40,902 nt of DNA, from positions 1-40,902 of the forward strand of contig SZPG01000028.1 of assembly GCA_030263595.1 (NCBI GenBank). The letters run 5' to 3'. The position numbers and the translations under genes are program-made. This stretch comes from Chloroflexi bacterium CFX6. GTDB lineage: Bacteria; Chloroflexota; Anaerolineae; Anaerolineales; Villigracilaceae. The notes beneath the pieces were generated by a model. It had not been told where the DNA came from. It saw only the letters and a list, made by a program, of their open reading frames with translations, and did not search any database. Positions 8,015-16,522 of this stretch are shown here, in pieces. How positions within the stretch are numbered: position 1 is the first letter of the stretch; each line of letters opens with the position of its first letter.

Positions 8015-8830
8015 TTACACGCGTTCCGTCCACGAGGGATGATCGTATTTCTCCCCGGCCAGTCCCTCCGCCCTTTTGGATTCGGACTCGGACAATTCCC
8101 CCCGCTCGAACCTTAATCCCAACTGCGCTTCGAACGCGCCGACGAAAGCCTGCGCGGCGGATTCCCAACCGACCTCCCGCCCCAAAGCGGATTCGACGGT
8201 CGCCGCCCGTTCGAGCAATCGCTTCGCGGCGTTTTCCCTCGCCGATTCGTCCTCGAAAACCAAAGCCTGGCAGATACGCGAGAGATCGCCGGTCAGCGGG
8301 AGCGATCCATGTTGCAGCACGCCCTCCTTTTTGCGCGCCTGCGCCGAGCCGATCAACTTCCTTCCATTCGCAGTGATTTCATAGGTGGATGGAACTTCAA
8401 AGCAGACGGGGTTGTCGCGCAAGATGACCTCTTGCGCCGCGTCGTTTTTCATTTCGACCGGCAAGCCCAAATTCTTCACCGCCAGCAACAATGCCTGCGC
8501 CAGGCGGTTGTAACTTTCCAGCACGCTTCCCTCCACGCGCGGCTCGTCGTTCGGGGCGATGACGGAATACGTCAATTCATCCGTATGCAAAATCGCCCGT
8601 CCGCCGGTGGGACGACGGACGACCTCCCAGCCGCGCGCTTTGAGGCGTTCCACGTCCACGTCCGCGAAGGGTTGGGCGTGTCCCAGCGAGAGGCAGGCTG
8701 GGGTCCACGCGTACAGCCTCAGGGTCGGGAGCGATGCGCCGCGTCCGATGTGTTCGAGGATGGATTCGTCCACTGCCATGTTCCACGCGCCGCGCGCGGG
8801 AGGGGTGAGGAGCAGCCGCCAGGGGGTCAT
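8015..8830 (-). CDS. Octanoyltransferase LipM-like / lipoate-protein ligase A family
   Basis: A 271-residue enzyme of the biotin/lipoate protein ligase fold. Motifs: RRPTGGRAILH (72-82), CFEVPSTYEI with Cys 143, and GRKLIGSAQARKK with the likely catalytic Lys 158, then VLQHGSLPL. The Cys in the CFxxPS context is the one used for acyl transfer by Bacillus LipM, so an octanoyl-ACP:protein transferase is favoured over a free-lipoate ligase. It would lipoylate 2-oxoacid dehydrogenases or GcvH. ATG at 8830 was chosen because it begins the domain and lies seven bases after TACAAT (8843-8838, minus), again a leaderless arrangement. The frame continues upstream without similarity. Confidence 0.8.
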   Translation of the reverse strand: MTPWRLLLTPPARGAWNMAVDESILEHIGRGASLPTLRLYAWTPACLSLGHAQPFADVDVERLKARGWEVVRRPTGGRAILHTDELTYSVIAPNDEPRVEGSVLESYNRLAQALLLAVKNLGLPVEMKNDAAQEVILRDNPVCFEVPSTYEITANGRKLIGSAQARKKEGVLQHGSLPLTGDLSRICQALVFEDESARENAAKRLLERAATVESALGREVGWESAAQAFVGAFEAQLGLRFERGELSESESKRAEGLAGEKYDHPSWTERV

Positions 8831-8879
8831 GGGAGATATTGTATCCAAAATACCTGTAACCTGTTCGTTATGAAAGTCA

Positions 8880-8908
8880 TTGAATCCGCCTCTAAAAAGG
8901 AGTATAGT
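8880..8908 (+). promoter_or_regulatory. Sigma-70-type promoter upstream of coiled-coil membrane protein
   Basis: TTGAAT (8880-8885), a 17-base spacer and TATAGT (8903-8908), about 50 bases before the ATG at 8960. Confidence 0.5.
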
Positions 8909-8959
8909 GGTGACAATAAGCGGAAGCGTTGCATCCGTCATCAAACCAGGAGGTTCCCC

Positions 8960-9628
8960 ATGGGCGAGATCGAATTGGCTAATCTTTTTAGTTGGGCGAC
9001 GACAAATCCCCCCAATTGGCTGCAGGGGATTTTGTATGTTGTTCTGGGCGTGTTTGGGGCGCTGGTCACGATCTATTTCGTGATCGGGGGGACGATACCG
9101 ACGGCAAGCGGGGCAAAACTCGAGGACGAGTTCAAGGAATTGGAGAAGAAGAACAAGGAACTTTCCGAATTAAGACAAAAGGCTCTTGAGAATCCCTCCA
9201 CCGCAAACCCCGCGCTTATTGACGCCTTCTCGAACGACGCCGACAAGCAGAGGGACGACCTGGAGAGGAAGCGGCAGGGCATGTTCAGGAGTTGGTCCCT
9301 GTTATACGTTCTGCTGGGAGGGTTCTTCTCCGCGTTGCTCGCGCAGGACCTTCTTCAAGCCATCACGATCGGCGCGGGGTGGACGTCCGTCCTGGCGGCG
9401 TTCGGGTTGAACAAGGAAAAGCAGGAGGCAAAATCCGAGGCGACGAAACAGGCTGATATTGTGGAGCAATCCATAAAGGACCTGGAAAAGAAACTCGCTC
9501 AATTGAAGACGCTTGCGGCAAGTTCCGACACCAACCTGGAATGGGATTCCTCCTGGGATTTCGAGGACACCGTCGAAACGGCGGAACAAGCCATCCGGCA
9601 GACGAAGTTGCGGTCTGCAATCGGTTAG
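8960..9628 (+). CDS. Membrane protein with coiled coils, function unknown
   Basis: A 222-residue protein that I do not recognise. A hydrophobic span at about 19-41 (GILYVVLGVFGALVTIYFVI) is followed by a charged coiled coil (about 52-105, rich in Glu/Lys/Leu). A second hydrophobic stretch lies at about 113-145 (LLYVLLGGFFSALLAQDLLQ, then AGWTSVLAAFGL). A second coiled coil (about 147-185) and an acidic tail follow. The start at 8960 has an AGGAGG Shine-Dalgarno. Its stop overlaps the stop of the convergent DapA-family gene by three bases. The layout suggests a membrane-tethered scaffold or sensor, but nothing more specific can be supported. Confidence 0.75.
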   Translation: MGEIELANLFSWATTNPPNWLQGILYVVLGVFGALVTIYFVIGGTIPTASGAKLEDEFKELEKKNKELSELRQKALENPSTANPALIDAFSNDADKQRDDLERKRQGMFRSWSLLYVLLGGFFSALLAQDLLQAITIGAGWTSVLAAFGLNKEKQEAKSEATKQADIVEQSIKDLEKKLAQLKTLAASSDTNLEWDSSWDFEDTVETAEQAIRQTKLRSAIG

Positions 9629-10545
9629 CCGGAAGGCGGTTGTTCCGCGTTTAGTTTTGCTTCGACTATTTGCGCCAACTCATCGGGGAGTTCCTCCAGC
9701 GGCGGTTTGACAGCCCAGCGCGGAAGTCCGTGCATTCGGCGCATGAGAGCCTTCAACGTGGGCGGGAAGGGGGGATATTCCTCCAGGATGTGTCTTTGTC
9801 TCGTGACGCGCGCCTGCACTTCGGACGCATCCTTTCCCGCCTGCGTCAGGTCCCATAGTTCGCGCAGGTCGGGCGAGATCAAATTGGCGGCGGCGGTGAT
9901 GCAGCCTGCGGCTTTGTTCTGCATGGCGAGTTGCAAATAAGAATCCGTGCCTGTGAACGCGACGAAATCGGAGCCGAATTTTTTTCCCAGCGCGCTGGCG
10001 AGGGCGGGGTCGTGCGAGGAATCCTTGATGCCTGCGAACTGCGAGGGAAAGGCGTCTTTCAACCGGGCAAGCAGTTCCAGGGAGAATCCGATCCCCGCCA
10101 CATTCGGGAAGTGATAGCCGAGCAGGTGTTTATCGGAGGGAACGGCTTTACGAATCACCTCGCTGAACCAATTGAATAAGCCGTCGTCGGTCGCTTTGCG
10201 AAAGTAATACGGAGGCAGGACGACGACAGCCTCGTAACCCAGGTCGAAGGCGAGTTTGGTCAGTTCGACGGTTTCGGAGAGGCTGGGCGTCCCTGTGCCT
10301 GCAAGAAGGCGGAAGCCCGGCACGATGTTTCGGTAGGCGCGCACGGAACGCAATAACGCCTCGCGTTCGGATGGAGAGAAGGACGGTCCCTCGCCGGTGG
10401 TGCCGAAGAACAACGCTCCGTGACAGCCCCGGGAGGCGAGAAATCTCAACAGGACGGGGACAGATTCGAGGTCCAGGGTCGAATCGGGTTTCAGCGGAGT
10501 CACCGCCGCGGCGTAGACTCCTGCGAGGGGATGTGTCGAGGTCAT
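9625..10545 (-). CDS. DapA / N-acetylneuraminate lyase family aldolase
   Basis: A 306-residue (beta/alpha)8 class I aldolase of the dihydrodipicolinate synthase superfamily, of normal length. Visible are the GTTGEGPS substrate-binding loop (48-55), Tyr 144 in LGYHFPN and the Schiff-base Lys 174 in AGIKDSS. The superfamily includes DapA, NanA, KDG aldolase and others, and sequence alone does not fix the substrate. The absence of other lysine-pathway genes nearby argues against a firm DapA call. Its start overlaps the preceding ParB-like gene by four bases, so the two are co-transcribed. Confidence 0.85.
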   Translation of the reverse strand: MTSTHPLAGVYAAAVTPLKPDSTLDLESVPVLLRFLASRGCHGALFFGTTGEGPSFSPSEREALLRSVRAYRNIVPGFRLLAGTGTPSLSETVELTKLAFDLGYEAVVVLPPYYFRKATDDGLFNWFSEVIRKAVPSDKHLLGYHFPNVAGIGFSLELLARLKDAFPSQFAGIKDSSHDPALASALGKKFGSDFVAFTGTDSYLQLAMQNKAAGCITAAANLISPDLRELWDLTQAGKDASEVQARVTRQRHILEEYPPFPPTLKALMRRMHGLPRWAVKPPLEELPDELAQIVEAKLNAEQPPSG

Positions 10546-11432
10546 TTTTTCTCCGATCGTTTGGCGGCGCGTTTTTTGCGCGGCGCGTTTTTATCTTCGA
10601 CAAATGTACGCGCCGCATCCTCGGGCGGTTGAAGCGGAGCGCCTTCCTCCGCGATGTAATGCTGGTGATCCAGCGCCCACAAATAAAGGTCGCCTTCGGT
10701 CTTGCCGGGAAATGCCTTCAGGATGCCGGTTTCGCGGATCACGTTGACGATGGGCATGTACACCGTTTCGTACCAATGCCCGATCGCCTCCTCCTCCGAA
10801 ATGTCGCGCTTCCAATCCAGCCCCATGAAGTAGCGATGCACGGCGATGTGTTCCAACATGCGGTCGTATCCATCGGGGATCGTCAGTTCGATGTTCGCAT
10901 CGGGGAGGAGCGTGTCGAGCGAGGTGCGTTCGAGGAAGTGTACCTTATCTTCGAGGATTTCCAGGTCTTCAGGTTTGATGTCGGGCGTGATGTCCACGCG
11001 CGTGGCGCACTCGCGCACCTCGGCTTCGATGTAGAGTTGTCCCTGTTTGCGGGCGACCGATACGCGGTGATGTCCGTCCACCACGAAATAGACCTGCCCC
11101 ACTTTATACAGGACGACCGGCGGGAGGCTGACCTCCTGATAAAAAGCGCGGTTGACGCTCTGCCAGCGTTCGGCGAGTTTATCGGAGGCGGGAAGGAAGA
11201 CGCGGTCGAATTCGTGATAGCGGTTCAGACTCCCCGCGATCTGATCCACCCGAACGGTCTGCACGCCCCGATAAATGGGTCCGCCGATGTGGAGCTTCTC
11301 CTTGATGTCGTCGTAAGAGAGGAGGGTGGTGCGCCGTCCCGAAAGGGAGTCGCGGACGCGGTTCAGGAACGCCTTGAAGAGGGCGCGCTGAAAATCGGCG
11401 CGGGACTGATCCGAGAAAGATTCGCTGGACAT
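10542..11432 (-). CDS. ParB-like nuclease-domain protein (DUF4032-like)
   Basis: A 296-residue protein with a ParB/sulfiredoxin-like segment: VDQIAGSLNRYHEFDRVFLP (about 62-81), then VVDGHHRVSVARKQG (118-132), the GHHR motif typical of this fold. The C-terminal half (KRDISEEEAIGHWYETVYMPI onward) resembles proteins annotated DUF4032, and the tail is Lys/Arg-rich. It lacks a ParB helix-turn-helix, so chromosome partitioning is unlikely despite the family name. It lies two bases after the metallophosphoesterase gene and overlaps the DapA-family gene; the three form a minus-strand operon. Confidence 0.7.
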   Translation of the reverse strand: MSSESFSDQSRADFQRALFKAFLNRVRDSLSGRRTTLLSYDDIKEKLHIGGPIYRGVQTVRVDQIAGSLNRYHEFDRVFLPASDKLAERWQSVNRAFYQEVSLPPVVLYKVGQVYFVVDGHHRVSVARKQGQLYIEAEVRECATRVDITPDIKPEDLEILEDKVHFLERTSLDTLLPDANIELTIPDGYDRMLEHIAVHRYFMGLDWKRDISEEEAIGHWYETVYMPIVNVIRETGILKAFPGKTEGDLYLWALDHQHYIAEEGAPLQPPEDAARTFVEDKNAPRKKRAAKRSEKK

Positions 11433-11434
11433 GG

Positions 11435-12061
11435 TTAGTGGTGAACGTCCAGCACCTTGTAGGGGTGGACGTTGATGATCCTTGTGCCTTTGCGCACGGT
11501 TTCCGATTCAACGAGGTTGCGGCGATAGAAATGGGTGTGACCGTGCAAATGGTAGCGGGGCTTGGCAACGCGTATAAGCCAGTTGATGGCTTTGAGTCCC
11601 TGATGCGCCCGGCTGTCGTCGTCGTGGATGCCGAAGGGGGGCGAGTGTGTGATGAGAATATCCATGGAACGCCCGTAGTGGAGGCGGTTCAGGAGCAGGC
11701 GGGGTACCATGCTGAATGCGCGCAGGTAGGCGTCGGTCTGGGTGTATTGATTCGTCCCGTCGGGACGGTATTGGATGCACCCGCCCAAGCCTCCGATCAG
11801 GAACGTTTTCAGGCGGATCAGTTTCCGGTCCAGGTTCGAACCGCCTTCGACGAGCGTCTTTACGTCGCCTTCGCGGTGGACCGGGTCGTGATTGCCGGGA
11901 ACGTATACGAGAGGGACGTTCAGGAACGTGACGATGTTCTCGAGATACGGAAAGGGCAGGTCGCCGCATCCAACGATCAGTTCGACGTCGTTGAAATGAC
12001 CGTTCTGGCAGAGACTGTAGAGTCGTTCGACTACTTCATCGCTGACCGCAAGAATTTTCAC
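11435..12061 (-). CDS. Metallophosphoesterase (calcineurin-like)
   Basis: A 208-residue phosphoesterase starting at GTG (12061), with MKILAVSD as the first beta strand. Metal-binding motifs are present: SDE (7-9), GCGD (31-34), PGNHD (55-59), THSPPFGIHD and HGHTHF near the C-terminus. The first motif has Glu where many relatives have a His, as in a subset of small bacterial members. Substrate is unknown; the size fits YfcE-like or nucleotide phosphodiesterases. It is the first gene of the three-gene minus operon and diverges from the kinase operon, with about 145 bases of shared control DNA. Confidence 0.8.
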   Translation of the reverse strand: MKILAVSDEVVERLYSLCQNGHFNDVELIVGCGDLPFPYLENIVTFLNVPLVYVPGNHDPVHREGDVKTLVEGGSNLDRKLIRLKTFLIGGLGGCIQYRPDGTNQYTQTDAYLRAFSMVPRLLLNRLHYGRSMDILITHSPPFGIHDDDSRAHQGLKAINWLIRVAKPRYHLHGHTHFYRRNLVESETVRKGTRIINVHPYKVLDVHH

Positions 12062-12155
12062 AGCGCCGGTATTTTGCCGTAGAAAAGCGTTCCTTGCAAG
12101 ACTTTTGTATAGGACGGCGCCCGATCCATTGGCGTATAATCCCCCAGGATTGCGG

Positions 12156-12184
12156 TTGTCAAACAATCAAGGGCAAACTATAAT
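12156..12184 (+). promoter_or_regulatory. Strong promoter of the kinase-phosphatase operon
   Basis: TTGTCA (12156-12161), an exact 17-base spacer and a consensus TATAAT (12179-12184). The start site should be near 12191, giving a leader of about 15 bases with GGAGAG at 12195-12200. A second TATAAT at 12135-12140 lacks a good -35. Confidence 0.7.
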
Positions 12185-12205
12185 TTATCAGATAGGAGAG
12201 TTACC

Positions 12206-14098
12206 CTGGAAACGAGAATCTTTCCCGAACTATCAGACGACGACGACGGGGACGATGAGGTCATTACCAAACCCCAACTCCAGGCGGGAGTCATCCTTGC
12301 GAAGCGCTATCTGATCCAGGAGGTGGTGGGGCTTGGGGGAATGGGTTCGGTGTATCGCGCCCGCGACATGCACTTTCCGAACGTGACCAAACTGGTGGCG
12401 GTGAAGGAGATGATCAACAGCGCGCCTGATCCGCTGGTTCGGGAGACCATTGTGCAGAATTTCGAGCGCGAAGCCAACCTGCTCGCCACCCTGCATCACC
12501 CCTCCATTCCGAAGATCTACGATTATTTTTCTCTGGAAAGCCGCTCGTATCTCGTGCTGGAATTCATTCACGGCAAGGACATGGAAGCCGTCATCAATGA
12601 GACGAACGGTTTCCTGTCGGAGGAACAGGTGTTGACGTGGGCGATTGACCTGTGCGACGTGCTGGACTACCTGCACAAACACAAGCCGGATCCCATCATT
12701 TTCCGCGACATGAAGCCCTCGAACGTGATGATCAATTCCAGCGGCGACATCATGCTGGTGGATTTCGGCATCGCCAAGGCGTTCCAGTCCGGCATCAAGG
12801 GGACGATGATCGGCACGGAGGGTTATTCCCCGCCCGAACAGTATCGCGGCGAAGCCACGCAGGCGGCGGATATCTATTCGCTGGGCGCCACCCTGCATCA
12901 CGCGTTGACGCGCCGCGACCCGCGCCTCGAACCCCCGTTCTCCTTCGCCGAACGCCCCATCCGACGCATCAATCCCACCGTCTCCCCCGAAATGGAGGCG
13001 ATCGTAAACCGGACATTGGAGTACGATCCGGAGAACCGCTTCAAGAGCGCCTCTGAAATGAGGGACGCGCTGGTTTCGATCGCCCGTAAAACGGGAATAC
13101 TCGTGCGAATGGGTCCGAAGACGGGTCCCATCAAGAGCGAGGGGATCAAGCCGCTCTGGAAATTCAAATGCGAGGATGAGATCCGCGGCACGCCCACGAT
13201 CCATCAGGGCGCCCTTTACATCGGTTCGTACGACCATAACCTGTATGCGCTGGACGCGGCGGAGGGGAAATTCCAGTGGAAGTATCCGACCGACGGCGGC
13301 ATCGTTTCCCGTCCGCTCGTTGTGGAGGGGAACATTTTTATCGGTTCCGAGGATCAGCGCCTGCACGTGGTCTCCGCCCGTTCCGGCAAGGTGGTTTGGA
13401 CGTATTACACGGACGCTCCCGTCCGTTCCTCCCCAACCGTAGCGGAAGGGCATATCTTTTTCGGGTCGGACGATCGTTACCTGCACGCGGTCAATATCAA
13501 CAGCGGACGGATGGCATGGCGCTTCGAGTCCGCGGACGCCATTCGATCCACGCCGTTCGTGATGAGCGAGATGGTATATTTTGGCTGCGAAAGCGGGGAT
13601 TATTACGCGGTGAATTTCCGCGGAGAAATGAAATGGCGCTTCCGCGCGAAGCGCGCCATCACGTCCTCGACGACCGGCACCGGGCAAGCCATCTATTTCA
13701 CGTCGGTGGACAATACGTTGTATGCGCTGGATCCGCGAAACGGCTGGGTGTTGTGGCGGTTCCGCCTGGGTAAGTCCTCCATCAGCACGCCGTGCATCGC
13801 CGACGATCTCATCGTTGTCGGCGCGGCGGACGGGTTTATCTATGCCGTGGAAGCCAGGAGTTCGAAGGAGGTTTGGCGTTTCCGCACGGATCATCAGGTG
13901 AACGGGTCGGCTGTGATCTACAAGGATTCGTTGTATTGCGGTTCGGTGGATGGAAATCTGTATTGCCTCGAATATCGCACGGGAAGACTGCGGTGGAAAT
14001 TCGGCACGGAGGGAGCCATTACCGGCACCCCCCTGGTATACGACGATGTCGTGTACATCGGCTCCACCGATCATCATGTATACGCGTTGCTTGCGTAA
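12206..14098 (+). CDS. Ser/Thr protein kinase with C-terminal PQQ beta-propeller
   Basis: About 630 residues. The kinase domain (about 32-295) has the glycine loop GLGGMG (42-47), catalytic Lys 67 in AVKEM, FRDMKPSN (HRD-type, Asp 168), DFG (186-188) and GYSPPEQYRG. A PQQ/WD-like propeller (about 320-630) shows repeated units such as YIGSYDHNLYALDAAEGKFQWKY. No membrane span separates the two, so the propeller appears cytoplasmic, unlike many PknB-type kinases. The only in-frame start giving an intact kinase is CTG at 12206, five bases after GGAGAG; the next GTG codons (from 12320) would cut the glycine loop. It heads a six-gene operon with a PP2C phosphatase and an FHA protein. Confidence 0.85.
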   Translation: METRIFPELSDDDDGDDEVITKPQLQAGVILAKRYLIQEVVGLGGMGSVYRARDMHFPNVTKLVAVKEMINSAPDPLVRETIVQNFEREANLLATLHHPSIPKIYDYFSLESRSYLVLEFIHGKDMEAVINETNGFLSEEQVLTWAIDLCDVLDYLHKHKPDPIIFRDMKPSNVMINSSGDIMLVDFGIAKAFQSGIKGTMIGTEGYSPPEQYRGEATQAADIYSLGATLHHALTRRDPRLEPPFSFAERPIRRINPTVSPEMEAIVNRTLEYDPENRFKSASEMRDALVSIARKTGILVRMGPKTGPIKSEGIKPLWKFKCEDEIRGTPTIHQGALYIGSYDHNLYALDAAEGKFQWKYPTDGGIVSRPLVVEGNIFIGSEDQRLHVVSARSGKVVWTYYTDAPVRSSPTVAEGHIFFGSDDRYLHAVNINSGRMAWRFESADAIRSTPFVMSEMVYFGCESGDYYAVNFRGEMKWRFRAKRAITSSTTGTGQAIYFTSVDNTLYALDPRNGWVLWRFRLGKSSISTPCIADDLIVVGAADGFIYAVEARSSKEVWRFRTDHQVNGSAVIYKDSLYCGSVDGNLYCLEYRTGRLRWKFGTEGAITGTPLVYDDVVYIGSTDHHVYALLA

Positions 14099-14123
14099 GG
14101 CGCTCGCGTGAGAAGGAGTTTTT

Positions 14124-15032
14124 GTGGATAAAATTTTCCGCTTTTTGTTCGGAAACCGCTCGACGCCCCCAGAGAAGGTAATGGATACCGCCAATACCGC
14201 GCCTCTCACGGAAGAGCAACTGAAAGCCATCGTCAGCAGCCAGAACATGCAGTTCGACCTTCAGCAACTGATCTCCGCGGCGGGGCAATCGGTCGGGAAG
14301 CAGCGCGACCTGAACGAAGACAGCCTGCTCGCATTTACGACCACCATGGCCGGCAATTCCGGGAACCTGCCCTTCGGTCTGTACATTGTGGCGGACGGCA
14401 TGGGCGGGCATCAGTTCGGCGAAGTCGCGAGCAACGCCGCCGTCCGCACCGTTGCGGGATACATCCTGAAGAAATTCCAACCCTACCTCTTTCAGGTCAA
14501 AGTGGAGACGCTGGAGGAGTCCTTTCAGGAGATCATGTCGGGGGCGGTCAGCGAGGCGCAACGCATCATCCAGCGCGAAGCGCCGGGAAGCGGAACCACC
14601 CTGACCGCCGCGCTGGTGCTGGGACAGCAGATCACCATCGCGCACGTGGGCGACAGCCGCGCCAGTTTCATCTATCCCGACGGGAGACTCGAAACGGTCA
14701 CGCGTGACCATTCGCTGGTCCAACGCCTGCAGGAACTGGGTCACATCACCGCGGAGGAGGCGGAGAACTACCCGCATCGCAACGTGTTATACAAGGCGCT
14801 TGGTCAGGGCGATATCCTCGACCCGGAAATCTTCACGCTTGCGTTCCCTCAACCCGGCACGTTGATGATCTGCAGCGACGGCTTGTGGGGGGTCGTGGCG
14901 GAACAGGATATTGTCCGCGCCGTCAATGAAGCGCCCAGTTTGCAGCGCGCCTGTCAGAACCTGGTCGCCGCCGCGAATACGGCGGGAGGTCCCGATAACA
15001 TCAGCGTCGTGCTTGTTCAACTCATTGGGTGA
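14124..15032 (+). CDS. PP2C-family protein phosphatase
   Basis: A 302-residue phosphatase starting at GTG with AAGGAG seven bases upstream. The PP2C core begins near residue 50: GKQRDLNEDS, VADGMGGHQFGEVAS, GSGTTLTAAL, IAHVGDSRA, TRDHSLVQ, CSDGLWGVV and GGPDNISVVLV supply the usual metal-binding Asp and Gly residues. The first ~50 residues are not conserved and may mediate interaction. It lies 25 bases after the kinase gene and should reverse its phosphorylation of itself or of FHA/VWA partners. No membrane segment, so cytoplasmic. Confidence 0.93.
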   Translation: MDKIFRFLFGNRSTPPEKVMDTANTAPLTEEQLKAIVSSQNMQFDLQQLISAAGQSVGKQRDLNEDSLLAFTTTMAGNSGNLPFGLYIVADGMGGHQFGEVASNAAVRTVAGYILKKFQPYLFQVKVETLEESFQEIMSGAVSEAQRIIQREAPGSGTTLTAALVLGQQITIAHVGDSRASFIYPDGRLETVTRDHSLVQRLQELGHITAEEAENYPHRNVLYKALGQGDILDPEIFTLAFPQPGTLMICSDGLWGVVAEQDIVRAVNEAPSLQRACQNLVAAANTAGGPDNISVVLVQLIG

Positions 15033-15034
15033 CG

Positions 15035-16522
15035 ATGTCGTCTCAAAAGCAGGATCATTATTCCATTCTGGGTATCGCGCGAGACGCCTCGGAGGAGGAG
15101 ATCAAACGCGCCTATTTCGAAGCCGCCCAGAGACTGCATCCCGACAGGAACACAGCCGCCGGGGAGACCGAACTGTTCCTTCTTGCGCAGCAGGCTTACG
15201 AGACGTTGTCCAACCCCAGGCGGCGCGCTCAATACGACGCCACCCTTCCCTACGAGGTAAAGCCCAACCTCCCCTACGGATACAACCTGACGTACAGCCG
15301 CGCCAGCCTGACGCGCATGGAGGAACCGCAGATGCTGTACGTCATCCTGGAAATGGAGGCGCCGCTCGAATCCCGCCGCGCTCCGTCTCCGCCGTTGAAC
15401 GTCTGCATCGTCATTGATCGTTCCACTTCCATGGCGGGCGAAAAAATGGATGTGGTCAAATCCACAGCCATCCAGATCTTGCGTAATCTCAGGCAGCAGG
15501 ACATCTTGAGCGTCGTCGCCTTCAGCGACCGCGCCGAGGCGATCATCCCCGCGGCGTATCACCAGGATCGCTCCCGCCTCGAAGCGCGCATTCAGATGAT
15601 CCAGCCCTCCGGCGGGACGGAGATCTACCAGGGTCTCGAGGCAGGCGCTGCGGAAGTCATGCGAAGCCTCGACGCAAAGCGACTCAATCACCTCATCCTC
15701 CTGACCGACGGACAAACTTACGGAGACGAACAACAATGCCTCGAACTGGCGTTCAGGCTGGGCGAACGCAACGTGGGGATCAGCGCCATGGGCATTGGCA
15801 TGGAATGGAACGACATCTTCCTGGACATGCTGGCGACCCGCACCGGCGGGAGCAGCGCCTATATCGCCGAACCGCAGGACATCAAGAGGTTGTTGCTCGA
15901 AAAATTCCACGCGCTGGCGCAGGTCTACGCGGATGAGACGAGCCTGATCACCGAGCCGGTGGAGGGCGCCCAGCTTTCCTACGCTTTTCGGCTCCAGCCG
16001 GACCCGGGCCCGATCATGCTGGACGAACCCACCCTGCGGCTGGGTCCAATATTGCAGGATACTTCCACTCGCGTGCTTTTCGAGTACATAATTCATCCAT
16101 CGGCGGTAAAATCAGACGTAGCCAATATTTTGAGCGGCACGCTCAAGGTCTCGATCTCGTCCACGCCGCTCCCCGTGCCTTCCTTCCGTATGAACATTCG
16201 GCTTCCTGTGCTGGACCAGCCCGAAGCAGGTTCGCCGCCACCGGAGGTCGTCCAAGCCCTTTCCAGGTTGATGTTGTATCGTATGCAGGAGAGGGCGCGC
16301 ATCGAGATCGAAAAAGGAAACATAGAAGCCGGAACCCGTCAGTTACAGGCGCTTGCGGCAAATCTCATGTCTCAAGGCGAGCGAAGCCTTGCGCGGACGA
16401 TTGCCCTGGAAGTGGATCGCATCCAGCAGGAGAAGGGTATTTCTGCGGAAGGCGGAAAGAAGATAAAATATGGCACGCGCGCTTTGTTCCTTGCGCCGCC
16501 GAAAAAGGAGTCAATAACATGA
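15035..16522 (+). CDS. J-domain / von Willebrand factor A fusion protein
   Basis: A 495-residue protein. An N-terminal J domain (about 7-70) has HPD at 35-37. A VWA domain (about 120-290) carries a full metal-ion site: DRSTS (128-132), a Thr in SGGTEIY and Asp in LLTDGQTYGD. The C-terminal part resembles the beta-sandwich extensions of inter-alpha-inhibitor-like VWA proteins, ending in a helical Arg/Glu-rich segment. The J domain should recruit an Hsp70, while the VWA domain binds a partner. ATG 15035 is preferred; a GTG at 15029 overlaps the phosphatase stop. It overlaps the next gene by ATGA. VWA, PP2C and kinase together recall TerY-phosphatase-kinase triads. Confidence 0.85.
   Translation: MSSQKQDHYSILGIARDASEEEIKRAYFEAAQRLHPDRNTAAGETELFLLAQQAYETLSNPRRRAQYDATLPYEVKPNLPYGYNLTYSRASLTRMEEPQMLYVILEMEAPLESRRAPSPPLNVCIVIDRSTSMAGEKMDVVKSTAIQILRNLRQQDILSVVAFSDRAEAIIPAAYHQDRSRLEARIQMIQPSGGTEIYQGLEAGAAEVMRSLDAKRLNHLILLTDGQTYGDEQQCLELAFRLGERNVGISAMGIGMEWNDIFLDMLATRTGGSSAYIAEPQDIKRLLLEKFHALAQVYADETSLITEPVEGAQLSYAFRLQPDPGPIMLDEPTLRLGPILQDTSTRVLFEYIIHPSAVKSDVANILSGTLKVSISSTPLPVPSFRMNIRLPVLDQPEAGSPPPEVVQALSRLMLYRMQERARIEIEKGNIEAGTRQLQALAANLMSQGERSLARTIALEVDRIQQEKGISAEGGKKIKYGTRALFLAPPKKESIT

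Noticed and set aside
10542-11432. Chromosome-partitioning ParB near a possible origin
   Set aside because: The protein has only the ParB-like nuclease fold with GHHR, no helix-turn-helix and no parA neighbour, and lies about 10 kb away from the DnaA boxes.
12323-12325. GTG as the start of the kinase
   Set aside because: It lies inside the glycine loop region and would delete the first beta strand; the upstream CTG with a ribosome-binding site keeps the kinase intact.
12233-14248. A 671-codon open frame on the minus strand
   Set aside because: It is wholly antisense to the kinase-propeller gene, whose frame has clear kinase and PQQ motifs; the minus frame shows no recognisable motif and is biased as expected from high-GC codon use.
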